Positions 14,476-22,135 of a DNA stretch of 64,000 nucleotides are shown one piece after another; positions within the stretch are counted from its first letter, which is position 1; the number at the start of each line of letters is the position of its first letter. A program made the position numbers and the translations under genes. The stretch comes from PALSA-607 sp963737705 (GTDB lineage: Bacteria > Actinomycetota > Actinomycetes > Acidothermales > Acidothermaceae): assembly GCA_963737705.1 (NCBI GenBank), contig CAVTTP010000003.1, positions 310,001 through 374,000 of the forward strand, written 5' to 3'. The notes beneath the pieces were generated by a model, which was not told the origin of the DNA, made no database searches, and saw only the letters and a program-made list of their open reading frames with translations.

Positions 14476-15323
14476 CGGCGGGTCGCGTCGCGGTCATAGG
14501 CGCGGGATTGATGGGCTCGGGCATCGCGCAGGTCGCCGCGCAGGCGGGCTACGACGTGGTGCTGCACGACACGACCTCCGAAGCCGGCGAGCGCGCGATC
14601 AACGCGATCGCGGCGTCGCAGGGCCGGTTCATCGCAAAGGGCAGCATCACGCAGGAGGACGCCGACGCTGCTCGCGCGCGCATCGTGACCACCACGGATC
14701 TCGGCGACATCGCGAACGCACAAATCGTGGTCGAGGCAGTGTTCGAGCAACTCGAGTTGAAGCAGCGGATATTCGGCGAGCTCGACCAGCGCGCAGACCC
14801 AGACGCGATCCTCGCGACGAACACCACCGCAATCCCGATCACGAAGATCGCGGCGGCGACGAGGCGACCCGATCGTGTCGTCGGCACCCACTTCTTCTCG
14901 CCGGTCCCGATGATGGCGTTGTGTGAACTCGTCCGCGGCGACGAGACCTCTGACGACACGCTCGCCCGCGCACGGTCATTCGCCGAAGCGCTCGGCAAGA
15001 CCTGCGTGGTGGTCGAGCGCGACATCGCCGGCTTCGTGACGTCGCGGCTGCTGATCGCGTTCGTCAACGAAGCGATGGCGCTCGTCGAGGGCGGGGTGGC
15101 GACGCCGGCCGACATCGACACGGCGTGCAGGCTCGGGTTCGGGCACGTGATGGGTCCGCTCGCCACGGTCGACCTGACCGGCCTCGACGTGATCCTGCAC
15201 GCGGCGCGGGCGATCTACGCCGAAACCGGTGACGAGAAGTTCGCCCCGCCCGCGCTCCTGGAGCGGATGGTCGAGGCGGGCACCCTTGGTCGCAAGACTG
15301 GCCACGGCTTCTACGACTACTAG
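14472..15323 (+). CDS. 3-hydroxybutyryl-CoA dehydrogenase
   Basis: This 283-residue enzyme is expected to oxidise L-3-hydroxyacyl-CoA to 3-ketoacyl-CoA with NAD(P) (or run in reverse) in fatty-acid or butyrate-type metabolism. The Rossmann motif VIGAGLMGSGIAQ lies at residues 8-20. The catalytic pair is His140 in GTHFFSPVPMM and Glu152 in CELVRG. The C-terminal helical domain has DIAGFVTSRLLIAFVNEAM and ends GRKTGHGFYDY, as expected for the short HBDH family. The GTG start overlaps the murA stop (GTGA), so it is co-translated with murA, an unusual pairing with no obvious metabolic link. Confidence 0.94.
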   Translation: MTAGRVAVIGAGLMGSGIAQVAAQAGYDVVLHDTTSEAGERAINAIAASQGRFIAKGSITQEDADAARARIVTTTDLGDIANAQIVVEAVFEQLELKQRIFGELDQRADPDAILATNTTAIPITKIAAATRRPDRVVGTHFFSPVPMMALCELVRGDETSDDTLARARSFAEALGKTCVVVERDIAGFVTSRLLIAFVNEAMALVEGGVATPADIDTACRLGFGHVMGPLATVDLTGLDVILHAARAIYAETGDEKFAPPALLERMVEAGTLGRKTGHGFYDY

Positions 15324-15526
15324 GGCCCCGCCTCTCAGGGCCTGCCCGGTTGCGCCCCGCGGTGCGCGCCACGAGACGGCTCACCCGTCACATCCGTCAC
15401 ATCACGGTTAGGCCTCTACCGGCGTGTCGGCTGGGTGAATCGTGGCTGATTTGTGACGCTTCAGACGCAACCAGGGGGCTTGTTGCCGCGTCCTACACGA
15501 CAGCAGCTCCAAATGAGGGGGATCCG

Positions 15527-15859
15527 ATGCCAGCTTTCAGCGTGTGTGGGGACCTTGACGTCTCCACTGCCGCAACCGTGCGGGCTGAGTTGACCGACCT
15601 GCTGAGCGTCGCCGGCACCGATGACCTGGTTGTCGACCTCGAGCACCTAGGCTCTCTCGACACGGTCGGTCTCGGCCTCCTTGTCGGAATTCATCGCCAA
15701 GCTCAACGGGGCGGACGCCGGTTGGTGCTGACCCGGGTCCCGCCGCGGATGATGCGGGTGCTCGCCATCACGCGGCTGCGCCGGGTGCTGGCCATCGACG
15801 AAGGCGGACCCGAGCTGGTCGGCGCGGCCGCCGCGGTCACGTCGCGGCCCGGCGCCTAG
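15527..15859 (+). CDS. STAS-domain protein (anti-sigma-antagonist-like)
   Basis: This 110-residue protein starts at ATG 15527. It is a single STAS domain: strand FSVCGDLDVSTAATVRAEL, strand DDLVVDLEHLGSLDTVGLGLLV, a helix, and RRLVLTRVPPRMMRVLAITRL. STAS proteins bind anti-sigma kinases of the SpoIIAB/RsbW type and are switched off by phosphorylation of a Ser in a D-S-S-G-L-G loop. Here the loop reads D-T-V-G-L-G, so the usual phospho-Ser position is Val. It may not be switchable in the classical way, or the Thr beside it may be used. No partner kinase is nearby. A long palindrome follows the stop. Confidence 0.8.
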   Translation: MPAFSVCGDLDVSTAATVRAELTDLLSVAGTDDLVVDLEHLGSLDTVGLGLLVGIHRQAQRGGRRLVLTRVPPRMMRVLAITRLRRVLAIDEGGPELVGAAAAVTSRPGA

Positions 15860-15890
15860 CCCCAGCGCTGCCCCGCGCGCTCAGCAAATC

Positions 15891-15929
15891 GGTGACGCAA
15901 TTTCACCCCAGGGGTGAAGAACCGTCACC
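15891..15929. promoter_or_regulatory. 39-base symmetrical double palindrome
   Basis: An outer pair GGTGACG/CGTCACC and an inner pair TTCACCCC/GGGGTGAA are arranged with exact mirror spacing (7-4-8-1-8-4-7). It starts 32 bases after the STAS stop and lies upstream of the first MoxR operon. It could be a tight operator for a dimeric or tetrameric regulator or a transcription-stopping stem. There is no T-run after it, which favours a protein-binding site. Confidence 0.55.
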
Positions 15930-15975
15930 AATTTCGCGGGTCGAGCCGAGATGCGCTGCCGATCGGCCCCACAAC

Positions 15976-16007
15976 TGCCTCATAACTGACTATGCCTCAT
16001 AACTGAC
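15976..16007 (+). repeat. Direct repeat of tgcctcataactgac
   Basis: The 15-base sequence tgcctcataactgac occurs at 15976-15990 and again at 15993-16007, a 17-base period. It lies 50 bases before the first MoxR start. AT-rich direct repeats at this distance may be regulator half-sites or part of the promoter. Confidence 0.45.
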
Positions 16008-16056
16008 GAGGCGCGGCCGATGGGGTCGGGACTCACCCGACCTACCGGAGGACGCC

Positions 16057-17085
16057 ATGACCGGCCAGCTGCTCGACGCGCTGTCACCTGACGACGTGTT
16101 GCAGGGCCACGCCGGCTCCCGAGCCGACGCGATGGCGCTCGGCGCTCGGCTCATCGCCAACGTCGAGCAGGTCGTCCACGGTCGGCGTTCGGCTGTCGAA
16201 CTCGTCGTCGCGGGCTTGCTCTCCGGCGGTCACGTACTCGTGCAGGACGTGCCGGGTAGTGGGAAGACCACGCTCGCCCGCAGTGTCGCGCGTTCTATCG
16301 GTGGCACCTTCCGGCGTATCCAAGGCACCGCAGACTTGTTGCCGAGCGACATCACGGGCTCGTCGATGTGGGATCCGTCGCGTCACGAGTTCATGTTCGT
16401 GCCCGGCCCGATCTTCACCAACGTGCTGCTGGTCGACGAACTGAACCGCGCCACTCCTCGTGCGCAGTCGGCACTGCTGGAAGCGATGGATGAGTCGACA
16501 GTCACAGTTGATGGGATCCGGCATTCGTTGCCTGAGCCGTTCTTCGTCGTCGCGACACAAAACCCGACCGACCAGTACGGAACTTTCCCTTTGCCAGAAG
16601 GACAACTCGACCGTTTCGCGGTTGCGTTGAGTCTTGGTCCTAACGATGCTGCGACTGAGCGCCGGGTGATGCGCGAGCAGTTGTTGCGCGCGACAGTCGA
16701 TGAACTCCAGCCAGTGCTCGAGGCCGATGAGTTGCGTTGGATGCAGCTCGAGGTACGCCGCACGCACATCGCCGACCCGGTGCTCGACTTCGCCTTAGCT
16801 GTACTCGACGCCACCCGATCCCACGACAGCGTGCGCGTCGGCGCAAGTTCGCGCGCCGGGCTGTCTCTGATGCGCTGCGCGCAGGCGCATGCATTGCTCT
16901 CTGGCCGTGACTACGTGGTGCCCGACGACGTCAAGATCCTGGCCCCGAGCGTGCTGGGACACCGGCTGGTCTTGGCCGACAGCATCGCCGGCGAGCGTGG
17001 CACGCAATACGGGATGGGTGTCGGGGTAGGTGCAGAGGTCGTCGCCGACATCGTCACGACGGTTCCCGTGCCGTTGCGGGCGTGA
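16057..17085 (+). CDS. MoxR-family AAA+ ATPase (operon copy 1)
   Basis: This 342-residue AAA_3 ATPase starts at ATG 16057 after a GGAGG site. The Walker A motif (DVPGSGKTT) is at residues 64-72, Walker B/sensor region LLVDELNRATPRAQSALLEAMDE at about 125-147, then FFVVATQNPTDQYGTFPLPEGQLDRF with the sensor-1 Asn. The C-terminal lid domain has a conserved GASSRAGLSLMRCAQAHAL. MoxR proteins act as chaperone-like ATPases that activate or assemble exported or membrane complexes. Here the gene opens an operon with a DUF58 protein and a membrane transglutaminase, a widespread trio. A close paralogue opens the second operon at 24089. Confidence 0.93.
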   Translation: MTGQLLDALSPDDVLQGHAGSRADAMALGARLIANVEQVVHGRRSAVELVVAGLLSGGHVLVQDVPGSGKTTLARSVARSIGGTFRRIQGTADLLPSDITGSSMWDPSRHEFMFVPGPIFTNVLLVDELNRATPRAQSALLEAMDESTVTVDGIRHSLPEPFFVVATQNPTDQYGTFPLPEGQLDRFAVALSLGPNDAATERRVMREQLLRATVDELQPVLEADELRWMQLEVRRTHIADPVLDFALAVLDATRSHDSVRVGASSRAGLSLMRCAQAHALLSGRDYVVPDDVKILAPSVLGHRLVLADSIAGERGTQYGMGVGVGAEVVADIVTTVPVPLRA

Positions 17086-17091
17086 GCTCCC

Positions 17092-18177
17092 GTGAGCACT
17101 TCCAGTCCGATGCGGATCAAAGTCGCGCGCAGCGCGTGGCTCCTTATATGTAGTGTCGGCGCGCTTTTCGTCGTTGCCGCGCTGACAGACTCGGTGTGGC
17201 CGCAACTCCTCGGCTGTGTGGGGATTGGCTTCCTGCTGACGTCGTTGCTCGCGGTCGCGCGCCCGTTGCGCATCGAGGTCAGCACCGAGCTGCCCGACCG
17301 GGTCGTGACGGGCAGGCCCTTTGAGACCGCGATCCTGCTCCGAAACGTGAGCTCACATGCGGCCCGAGCACTCGTCGTCCGGCATTCGTGGCCTACGAGC
17401 CGCACGTTGGTCGCTGCGCACGCCACCTACGTGGATCGGATCGATGCTCGTCGCGATCTCGTCGTCGCAATGACACGGACACCGGCTGCGCGGGGCGTGC
17501 TTGGCGCGAGTGAGGTGCGAATCGACGCGACAGCGCCGTTCGGGTTTTTCTCGCGCACGATGGAAATTCGGGTCGATGCAGAACTTCTGGTGCTGCCGGT
17601 CGCGGCTCCCATCGAGTCGATACCGGCGGGCGCGAGCGGCGACGGCATAAGCGTGCGCGCAAAGGGGATGGACGCCGGCGGTGTGCGCGAATGGCGTTCT
17701 GGTGACCAGGTCCGCAACGTGCAGTGGCGGTCGACCGCGCGGACCGGGCGACTGACTGTGGTCGAACGCGACCAGGTCGCGACCGGCTCGCTTGTCGTGC
17801 TCATCGCCGGCCGCAGCGGGGACCCGACCCTGGAGGAAGCGGTCTCGAAGGCCGCGACGGTCGCGAGCGTCGCGATTCGCCGCGGAACCGCAGTACTAAT
17901 TGCGAGCGAGGACGGCGGGTGTGTGCGGGCTCGTACGCAGGCATCGCTGCTGGAGTTGCTCGCGCGGGCAGACGTTCGCGAGCCGCTGGGTGATGCGGCG
18001 CTGAACCGCGCAATGCGTAGCGCGGACGGCGGGCGGGTGCTGGTCGCGGCGGGACGCACGGTCGCGGCGAGGTGGGCTCCGGCGGTCGAACGCGCGGCAG
18101 CCCTCGCTGGAGTCATGGTCATCGACCTCGCCGCCCCTGCGTTCGGTCGCGCGCAAGCGCGCGCGAGCGGTGCCTAA
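17092..18177 (+). CDS. DUF58 membrane protein (operon copy 1)
   Basis: This 361-residue protein starts at GTG 17092, six bases after the MoxR stop. Two N-terminal hydrophobic helices (WLLICSVGALFVVAAL and WPQLLGCVGIGFLLTSLLAV) anchor an extracytoplasmic beta segment. The DUF58 signature is clear: GMDAGGVREWRSGDQVRNVQWRSTARTGRLTVVERD at about residues 188-222 in total. The following vWA-like core has LVVLIAGRSGDPTLEEAVSKAA. In the family, DUF58 proteins partner with MoxR ATPases. The order MoxR - DUF58 - transglutaminase is preserved and coupled here. Confidence 0.9.
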   Translation: MSTSSPMRIKVARSAWLLICSVGALFVVAALTDSVWPQLLGCVGIGFLLTSLLAVARPLRIEVSTELPDRVVTGRPFETAILLRNVSSHAARALVVRHSWPTSRTLVAAHATYVDRIDARRDLVVAMTRTPAARGVLGASEVRIDATAPFGFFSRTMEIRVDAELLVLPVAAPIESIPAGASGDGISVRAKGMDAGGVREWRSGDQVRNVQWRSTARTGRLTVVERDQVATGSLVVLIAGRSGDPTLEEAVSKAATVASVAIRRGTAVLIASEDGGCVRARTQASLLELLARADVREPLGDAALNRAMRSADGGRVLVAAGRTVAARWAPAVERAAALAGVMVIDLAAPAFGRAQARASGA

Positions 18178-20295
18178 GTGGGCGGCCTCCACGTGAGCGG
18201 CTCGGTGCTGGGCAATGACCGTGTTGCCGTGCTTCGCCGTCTCGACCTCGCTGCCCGCGTTGCGCTACTTGCTGCGGGTCTCTTTGCCCAGTGGGCGATG
18301 TGGATGGATGCGCCGGCCTGGGTTTATCCGGCCGCTGCAGTCGCCTTGGTCGGGCTGAGTGCGGAGTCGGCGCGCCGCCCGTTTGCCGCACCGGCCGGTG
18401 CACGTTTCGGCGCGGGCTCAGGACGGCGACGGCGCAACGCCTATCGAATCGTCGCGTGCGTCGCGCTTGCCGAAGTCTGCGTCGGAGTCGTCGGTACATT
18501 GCCGTTCTCGGGCGCCGTGCCGATGGCGGTTCCCATCGGCGTCCTGCTGGTGACGGTGCAGGGCGCGCAGGTGCAGACGATCGAGTCTCGCCGCGACGCC
18601 GCGGTCGGACTTCTTGTCGTCGCCGCGATGCTCGCGGACGCCGGATACTTCGCACATAGCGCGCGCCCGGCAGTCGCGTTGGTGCCCGCCGCCGTGCTCC
18701 TTCTCGTTGCTGCCGCCTTGTTGCAACGCGGATCAGTGCTCGCACGTACTCGCGCCGCGATTGGCTTGCCGAGAGCCGCGGTCGTGCGCACGCTCTTCGT
18801 GCCAGTGACGACCGCGATCGTGATCGCGGCACTAGCTTTCGTGGCGATGCCCAACTCGTTGCGCCTCGCAACGACTAGCAGCGCCGGTCATGTTGCACTC
18901 GCGGCGAGCGATACAGCCACGCCGGGCCTCGATCCGAGCGCGTCGCGCATCGACTTGCGCGTGCGCGGGCAGCTTTCCGATCAGCCGGTGTTCGCCGTCG
19001 CGGCAAGCTCGCCGTCGTACTGGCAGGGTGAGGTGTTCGACACCTTCGACGGCAGCAGTTGGACGGCGACCGGTCCCGCAGGAAACGACGTGCAACTTGC
19101 GACGGCGGCGACGCCCGGCACTGACGCCCGGCCTTCGACGTCCGCGCTGCCTGTGCGCACTGACACCGTGCGGGTGCTGTCGCCGCGCGGGCTCGACGTC
19201 GTCATGGCGCCGGGTGCGCCTACCGCGTACAGCGGGCCGGGCACGATGGTCGCCGGGTCTGACGGCACTGAGCTGTTGACCGCGGGCGGCTTGACCTCAC
19301 CCTGGACGTATCAGGTGTCGTCGTCGACTCCGGCGGCGAGCGCGGCCGCTCTGCGCACGGCAACCGGCAGCGATCCGAGCGACCCGAAGTGGACAGCGGT
19401 CGAGCCGGGCCTGCCCGCGCGGGTCCGCACCCTCGCTGCACAACTGACAGCGGCGGCGCCGACGCGGTACGACGCGGTGACCGCAGTCGACGACTACCTG
19501 CAAAGTCACGAGACCTACGACCTGACGGCGCCGGTACCCGCGCCCGGACACGATGCGGTTGACGATTTCCTCTTCGTTTCCCATCAAGGATTCTGCGAGC
19601 AATTCGCCTCGGCCGCAGTCGTGATGTTGCGCAGCACGGGGATCCCGGCGCGGTTGGTCACGGGTTACAGCCAGGGCGATCTCACAAGTACGCCAGGCGA
19701 GCGCGTCATGCGCGGGACAGATGCACACGCATGGGTCCAGGTCTGGTACCCGGGCGTCGGCTGGGTCAGTAGCGACCCGACCGCGACGGCAGCGCTGCCC
19801 GCCGACCCGGCGCTGCTGACAACTGCTGCGGCGCCGACAACTGCAGCACCTGCATCGGATCGGCACCCGCTGCCACTCGCCGCCGCCATGCACGCGACCC
19901 CCGGCGGCCGACTCGGCTGGCTTGTTGCGCTCGTCAGTTTGCTGGTGATTGCTACTGCGGCGGCGCTGCTGATCGGCGTGCGCCGGCGACGTCGGCCGGT
20001 TCCGCTGGCCGTCTCAGTTACCCAAGAGGCGCGACCCGGCGACGGCCCGGTGCTGCAGGCGTACATGCGCCTCGACGCGGCGTTGGGCGGCCAGGCGCGC
20101 GAGCCCGAACAAACCCTGCGCGAGGTGGCGCAGCAGCTCGACGCTGCGGGCTGCACGCGCGCGGAGTTGGCTGCCGCGCTGGATTGCCTTGAGCGCGAGT
20201 GCTACGCCATCCTGTCGCCGGCGCCCGCGGAAGTGGCCATGGCGGTCGACGTGTTCGACCGTCTGCACGCCTCCCTGAACAGCGTGCTTCATTGA
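18178..20295 (+). CDS. Membrane transglutaminase-like protein, TgpA type (copy 1)
   Basis: This 705-residue protein starts at GTG 18178, directly after the DUF58 stop. A GTG five codons later is an alternative. The N-terminal 230 residues hold five or six membrane helices. An extracytoplasmic DUF3488-like segment follows, then the transglutaminase core with the triad Cys473 (GFCEQFASAAVVML), His517 (DAHAWVQVWYPG) and Asp533 (VSSDPT). A further helix near 585-605 precedes an Arg-rich linker and a DUF4129-like cytoplasmic end. TgpA-type proteins work at the cell surface as cysteine hydrolases or acyl transferases. The natural substrate is unknown. The next genes are CalY-like exported proteins, which are candidate substrates. 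Confidence 0.9.
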   Translation: MGGLHVSGSVLGNDRVAVLRRLDLAARVALLAAGLFAQWAMWMDAPAWVYPAAAVALVGLSAESARRPFAAPAGARFGAGSGRRRRNAYRIVACVALAEVCVGVVGTLPFSGAVPMAVPIGVLLVTVQGAQVQTIESRRDAAVGLLVVAAMLADAGYFAHSARPAVALVPAAVLLLVAAALLQRGSVLARTRAAIGLPRAAVVRTLFVPVTTAIVIAALAFVAMPNSLRLATTSSAGHVALAASDTATPGLDPSASRIDLRVRGQLSDQPVFAVAASSPSYWQGEVFDTFDGSSWTATGPAGNDVQLATAATPGTDARPSTSALPVRTDTVRVLSPRGLDVVMAPGAPTAYSGPGTMVAGSDGTELLTAGGLTSPWTYQVSSSTPAASAAALRTATGSDPSDPKWTAVEPGLPARVRTLAAQLTAAAPTRYDAVTAVDDYLQSHETYDLTAPVPAPGHDAVDDFLFVSHQGFCEQFASAAVVMLRSTGIPARLVTGYSQGDLTSTPGERVMRGTDAHAWVQVWYPGVGWVSSDPTATAALPADPALLTTAAAPTTAAPASDRHPLPLAAAMHATPGGRLGWLVALVSLLVIATAAALLIGVRRRRRPVPLAVSVTQEARPGDGPVLQAYMRLDAALGGQAREPEQTLREVAQQLDAAGCTRAELAAALDCLERECYAILSPAPAEVAMAVDVFDRLHASLNSVLH

Positions 20296-20322
20296 ACGGC
20301 ACGTCCTTGAACGGTGCGGTCG
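20292..20322 (+). repeat. Stop-codon tandem repeat after operon 1
   Basis: ttgaacggcacgtcc (20292-20306, containing the TGA stop of the transglutaminase gene) is followed by a diverged copy ttgaacggtgcggtcg (20307-20322). The second TGA is in frame with the first. It parallels the stop-bearing tandem repeats at 23905 and 28297. Confidence 0.5.
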
Positions 20323-20503
20323 TTCGTTGAGTGACGCAGTGGCGCCCTGAGTTTCGCGTCGTGCGCGCGGTGTCTGGTTTGACCTACCAGCAGGCCGACG
20401 CTGGTCTCATTCGGTTGGACAGAAATGCCGCGGAGTGGTCAAGGAATCACAAAGTCGCGCCGAACACGAACTCCAACGTCCCCCCGGACCTTGGAGCCCA
20501 CCC

Positions 20504-21133
20504 GTGTCGCAACCTGTCCCGATCGAACGCAAGCGCCAGCTGATCCGCATCATCGCGCCGGCAGTCGGTCTGCTGGCCGCCGGCCTTCTCGTGTGGCAAG
20601 GCAGCTACGCGGCCTTCTCGGCCACCACAGTCGACACCGGTAACGCGTGGTCGGCGGGCAACTTGGTGTTGACCAACAACGGCGGAACTGCGACGTACTC
20701 TGCGGCGACGACTGCCACGTTCGGCGGCACCAACCTGAAGCCCGGGTCAACAGGGACGACGTGTCTGACCGTCAAGAGCACGGGTACCGCAGCCGGCACG
20801 TTGGCGATGTATCGCAGCGCGCTTACCGACTCGACGCCGTCGCTCGGCGCCCAGATCCAGCTGACGGTGACCGAAGGCGTACCGGCGACCGACGTGCTGG
20901 CGAACTGCACGGGCTTCCCGACGACAGGTGTCACGACCGTTGCCACCAACCAGCCGTTGTCGACGTTCCCGACCACCTTTGGGACCGCCACCGGTACGAC
21001 GGGGGTCGCCGCCGGGACCGTCCTTGAGGCCTACAAGGTCACGTGGACATTTGTGACTACTGGCACCAACCCCGGTGACACCGCGCTGATGGGCAAGACG
21101 GTCACTGCCGGCTTCACGTGGGAACTCAACTAA
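20504..21133 (+). CDS. TasA/CalY-like exported protein with SipW-type signal (1)
   Basis: This 209-residue protein starts at GTG 20504 with GGAG seven bases upstream. The signal is of the SipW-dependent kind: basic RKRQLIRIIAPAVGLLAAGLLVW followed by GSYAAFSATTVDTGNAW, where cleavage is expected just before or within AAFSATT. The mature part is one Thr/Ala/Gly-rich beta domain with two Cys (GTTCLTVKS, ANCTGFPTT), likely a disulfide, ending AGFTWELN. CalY/TasA-type proteins form fibres or matrix in Bacillus. Whether this one does is inference. It is about 75 percent similar by eye to the next gene, so the pair is a tandem duplication. A strong terminator follows. Confidence 0.8.
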   Translation: MSQPVPIERKRQLIRIIAPAVGLLAAGLLVWQGSYAAFSATTVDTGNAWSAGNLVLTNNGGTATYSAATTATFGGTNLKPGSTGTTCLTVKSTGTAAGTLAMYRSALTDSTPSLGAQIQLTVTEGVPATDVLANCTGFPTTGVTTVATNQPLSTFPTTFGTATGTTGVAAGTVLEAYKVTWTFVTTGTNPGDTALMGKTVTAGFTWELN

Positions 21134-21150
21134 AGCGCTAGTTGTCCGGA

Positions 21151-21185
21151 AAGAGCCCCTCAGGACAGGTGAGGGGCTCTTTTCT
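21151..21185 (+). terminator. Rho-independent terminator after CalY-like gene 1
   Basis: aagagcccctca (21151-21162) and tgaggggctctt (21170-21181) form a 12-base stem around ggacagg, followed by TTTTCTT. It lies 17 bases after the stop. It suggests that much transcription from operon 1 ends after the first CalY-like gene. Confidence 0.88.
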
Positions 21186-21402
21186 TGCCCGGTTTCGTCC
21201 GGTATTGCCCACTCACGTCCATGCCATGGCCCTGCGCCGGGTCACCCGAATAGCCCACAAGCAGGCAGGCCGTTGGGCCGCGTGCTCCGTGGCATCAACC
21301 GACCGGCCAGATCGTGACCAAAGTCATCAAGTCGTCGCCCATTCGCACCGAACAACTCGCAAGTCGATCACTACGGGTCCAACCACTAACTGGGAGCCAC
21401 CA

Positions 21403-22023
21403 ATGTCCAAGCAGTCTGACCGCCGGCGTCGCGTCGTCCGTGCAACCGCCCCGGCCGCCGGCCTGTTGGCCGCCGGTCTCCTCGTGTGGCAGGGCAGCTA
21501 CGCCGCCTTCTCCGCGACCACAGTCGACACGAACAACGCATGGTCGTCCGGCTCGCTGGTGCTGCAGAACAACGGCGGTACCGCGACCTACGCCGCTGCG
21601 ACCAGCGCGACGTTCGGTGGCACGAACCTCAAGCCTGGTTCGACCGGCACGACGTGTCTGACCGTCAAGAGCACCGGCAACTCCGCCGGCAACCTGGCGA
21701 TGTACGAGAGTGCACTCGCCGACTCCAGCCCCTCGCTCGGCGCGCAGATCCAACTGACGGTCACCGCGGGTGTTCCTGCGACTGACGTTCAGGCGAACTG
21801 CACGGGCTTCCCGACCACTGGCTTGACCACCATCGCGACCAACCAGCCGCTCTCGACGTTCGCGGCCACCTACGCGACCGGCGTCCCGGTTGCCGTTGCC
21901 TCAGGCAACGTCCTGGAGGCCTACAAGGTCGTATGGACCTTCGCGACCACCGGCACCAACGCCGGCGACTCCGCCCTCATGGGCAAGACCGTCACGGCCG
22001 GCTTCACGTGGGAACTGCAGTAG
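21403..22023 (+). CDS. TasA/CalY-like exported protein with SipW-type signal (2)
   Basis: This 206-residue paralogue of the previous protein starts at ATG 21403 after a GGGAG site. The signal region is nearly the same: RRRRVVRATAPAAGLLAAGL, then GSYAAFSATTVDTNNAW. The two Cys positions and the ending AGFTWELQ are kept. The mature domains differ mostly at surface-type positions, as expected for divergent subunits of one polymer or for a major and minor subunit. The preceding gap of about 220 bases can hold its own promoter. The SipW-type peptidase that should process it is encoded 112 bases downstream. Confidence 0.8.
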   Translation: MSKQSDRRRRVVRATAPAAGLLAAGLLVWQGSYAAFSATTVDTNNAWSSGSLVLQNNGGTATYAAATSATFGGTNLKPGSTGTTCLTVKSTGNSAGNLAMYESALADSSPSLGAQIQLTVTAGVPATDVQANCTGFPTTGLTTIATNQPLSTFAATYATGVPVAVASGNVLEAYKVVWTFATTGTNAGDSALMGKTVTAGFTWELQ

Positions 22024-22059
22024 GAGTAACTGATCAATAACCCATCGAACTAATCCGTC

Positions 22060-22095
22060 GGCTCCCGAGCCCCCGCACCTAGGGGCACGGGAGCC
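22060..22095 (+). terminator. Hairpin between CalY-like gene 2 and the peptidase fusion
   Basis: GGCTCCCG (22060-22067) and CGGGAGCC (22088-22095) form an 8-base perfect stem with a GC-rich loop. No long T-run follows. It may attenuate read-through so that the exported subunit is made in excess of the peptidase. Confidence 0.6.
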
Positions 22096-22135
22096 TACGG
22101 GCGTTTCGTGTGTCGAACATCTGAAAGGACGTCTG

